DNA of 64,000 nucleotides, taken from NCBI GenBank assembly GCA_002706685.1, contig PALV01000015.1, forward strand, positions 1-64,000, written 5' to 3'. Shown here piece after piece: positions 63,801 to 64,000 of the stretch. Position numbers and translations under genes: made by a program. The stretch comes from Gammaproteobacteria bacterium (GTDB taxonomy: Bacteria > Pseudomonadota > Gammaproteobacteria > Pseudomonadales > Pseudohongiellaceae). Each line of letters starts with the position of its first letter. The first letter of the stretch is position 1. Below the pieces are notes generated by a model, which saw nothing but the letters and a program-made list of their open reading frames with translations, searched no databases and had not been told where the DNA came from.

Positions 63801-64000
63801 GGTTTCTCTTCTGATTCGGTTTCTGTTGGGCTTGTCTGTGAATGCTGTGACAGCCGCGGACGTTGATGTTGTTCCTGCATCAGCTCGGTAAACGTCTGAC
63901 CTCCACAGTGGCGATTCCCTTCATGCTCCACGGACTCAAGAAAGCGTCGTATCTGTATCTGTTCGGCAACCACACTGCGCGTGTTCAGCTGGTCGCGCGA
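63797..64000 (-). CDS. Partial gene at the window edge, unknown
   Basis: The last 67 codons of a minus-strand gene whose start is beyond the window. The visible part ends EQIQIRRFLESVEHEG, TFTELMQEQ, then a Gln/Ser/Glu-rich tail. It overlaps arsC by 4 bp (ATGA), so it belongs to the same operon. Too little is visible to name it. Confidence 0.65.

Overview
The window looks like a chromosomal segment of a flagellated, probably marine, gammaproteobacterium. The Pseudomonas-type flagellar order (flgM/flgN/flgA, cheV-cheR, flgB to flgL, fliC-flaG-fliD-fliS-fleQ), sigma-54 and sigma-28 type flagellar promoters, and the purM/purN/DUF3108, DUF2066 and hda neighbourhood all point that way. Genus cannot be fixed from the sequence.

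Bases 1 to about 25,500 are an accessory island ending at tRNA-Arg(CCT) (25499-25575, minus strand). The tRNA-proximal end carries a tyrosine integrase, an excisionase-like gene and a divergent Xre repressor. The left end of the island is outside the window. From left to right the island holds: a graveyard of ISL3, IS5-like, IS66 and IS3 fragments; a YefM/YoeB toxin-antitoxin pair; an AbiE (type IV) toxin-antitoxin pair; a copper-resistance block (CopA-type ATPase, DUF411 protein, HMA chaperone, CopC, CopD); a SRAP (YedK-like) gene; an orphan MbcA/ParS-type antitoxin; and a decayed umuDC operon that still has a good LexA box.

From about 12.23 to 17.33 kb lies an integron-type cassette array with no integrase gene in the window (a CALIN). 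It has six recognisable attC sites, and in most cassettes the first bases and the R' box are complementary, as expected for real cassettes. The cargo is a small Gly-rich membrane protein, an Abi-C family protein, a HIT hydrolase, a VapBC pair on the reverse strand, one cassette without a clear gene, a Cys-rich unknown protein, and an overlapping HIRAN/HEPN gene pair. The last cassette has lost its attC site where the next module starts.

The most unusual region is 17.35-23.33 kb, a tightly packed four-gene module: two unknown proteins with possible DNA-binding segments, a tyrosine-recombinase-like protein with no Tyr at the usual nucleophile position, and a very large (about 1036 aa) tyrosine recombinase with all canonical catalytic residues. 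Its logic resembles Tn554 TnpABC or the Gamma-Mobile-Trio recombinases, but I cannot assign it to either.

From 25.6 to 64 kb the window is core-like: an HD-GYP response regulator with an MHYT hybrid kinase, a fused glycosyltransferase, a YcgR-type brake, a nearly complete axial-structure flagellar cluster with unusually large FlgE, FlgK, FliD and FliC, the FleQ-type master regulator, then purine-synthesis and housekeeping genes.
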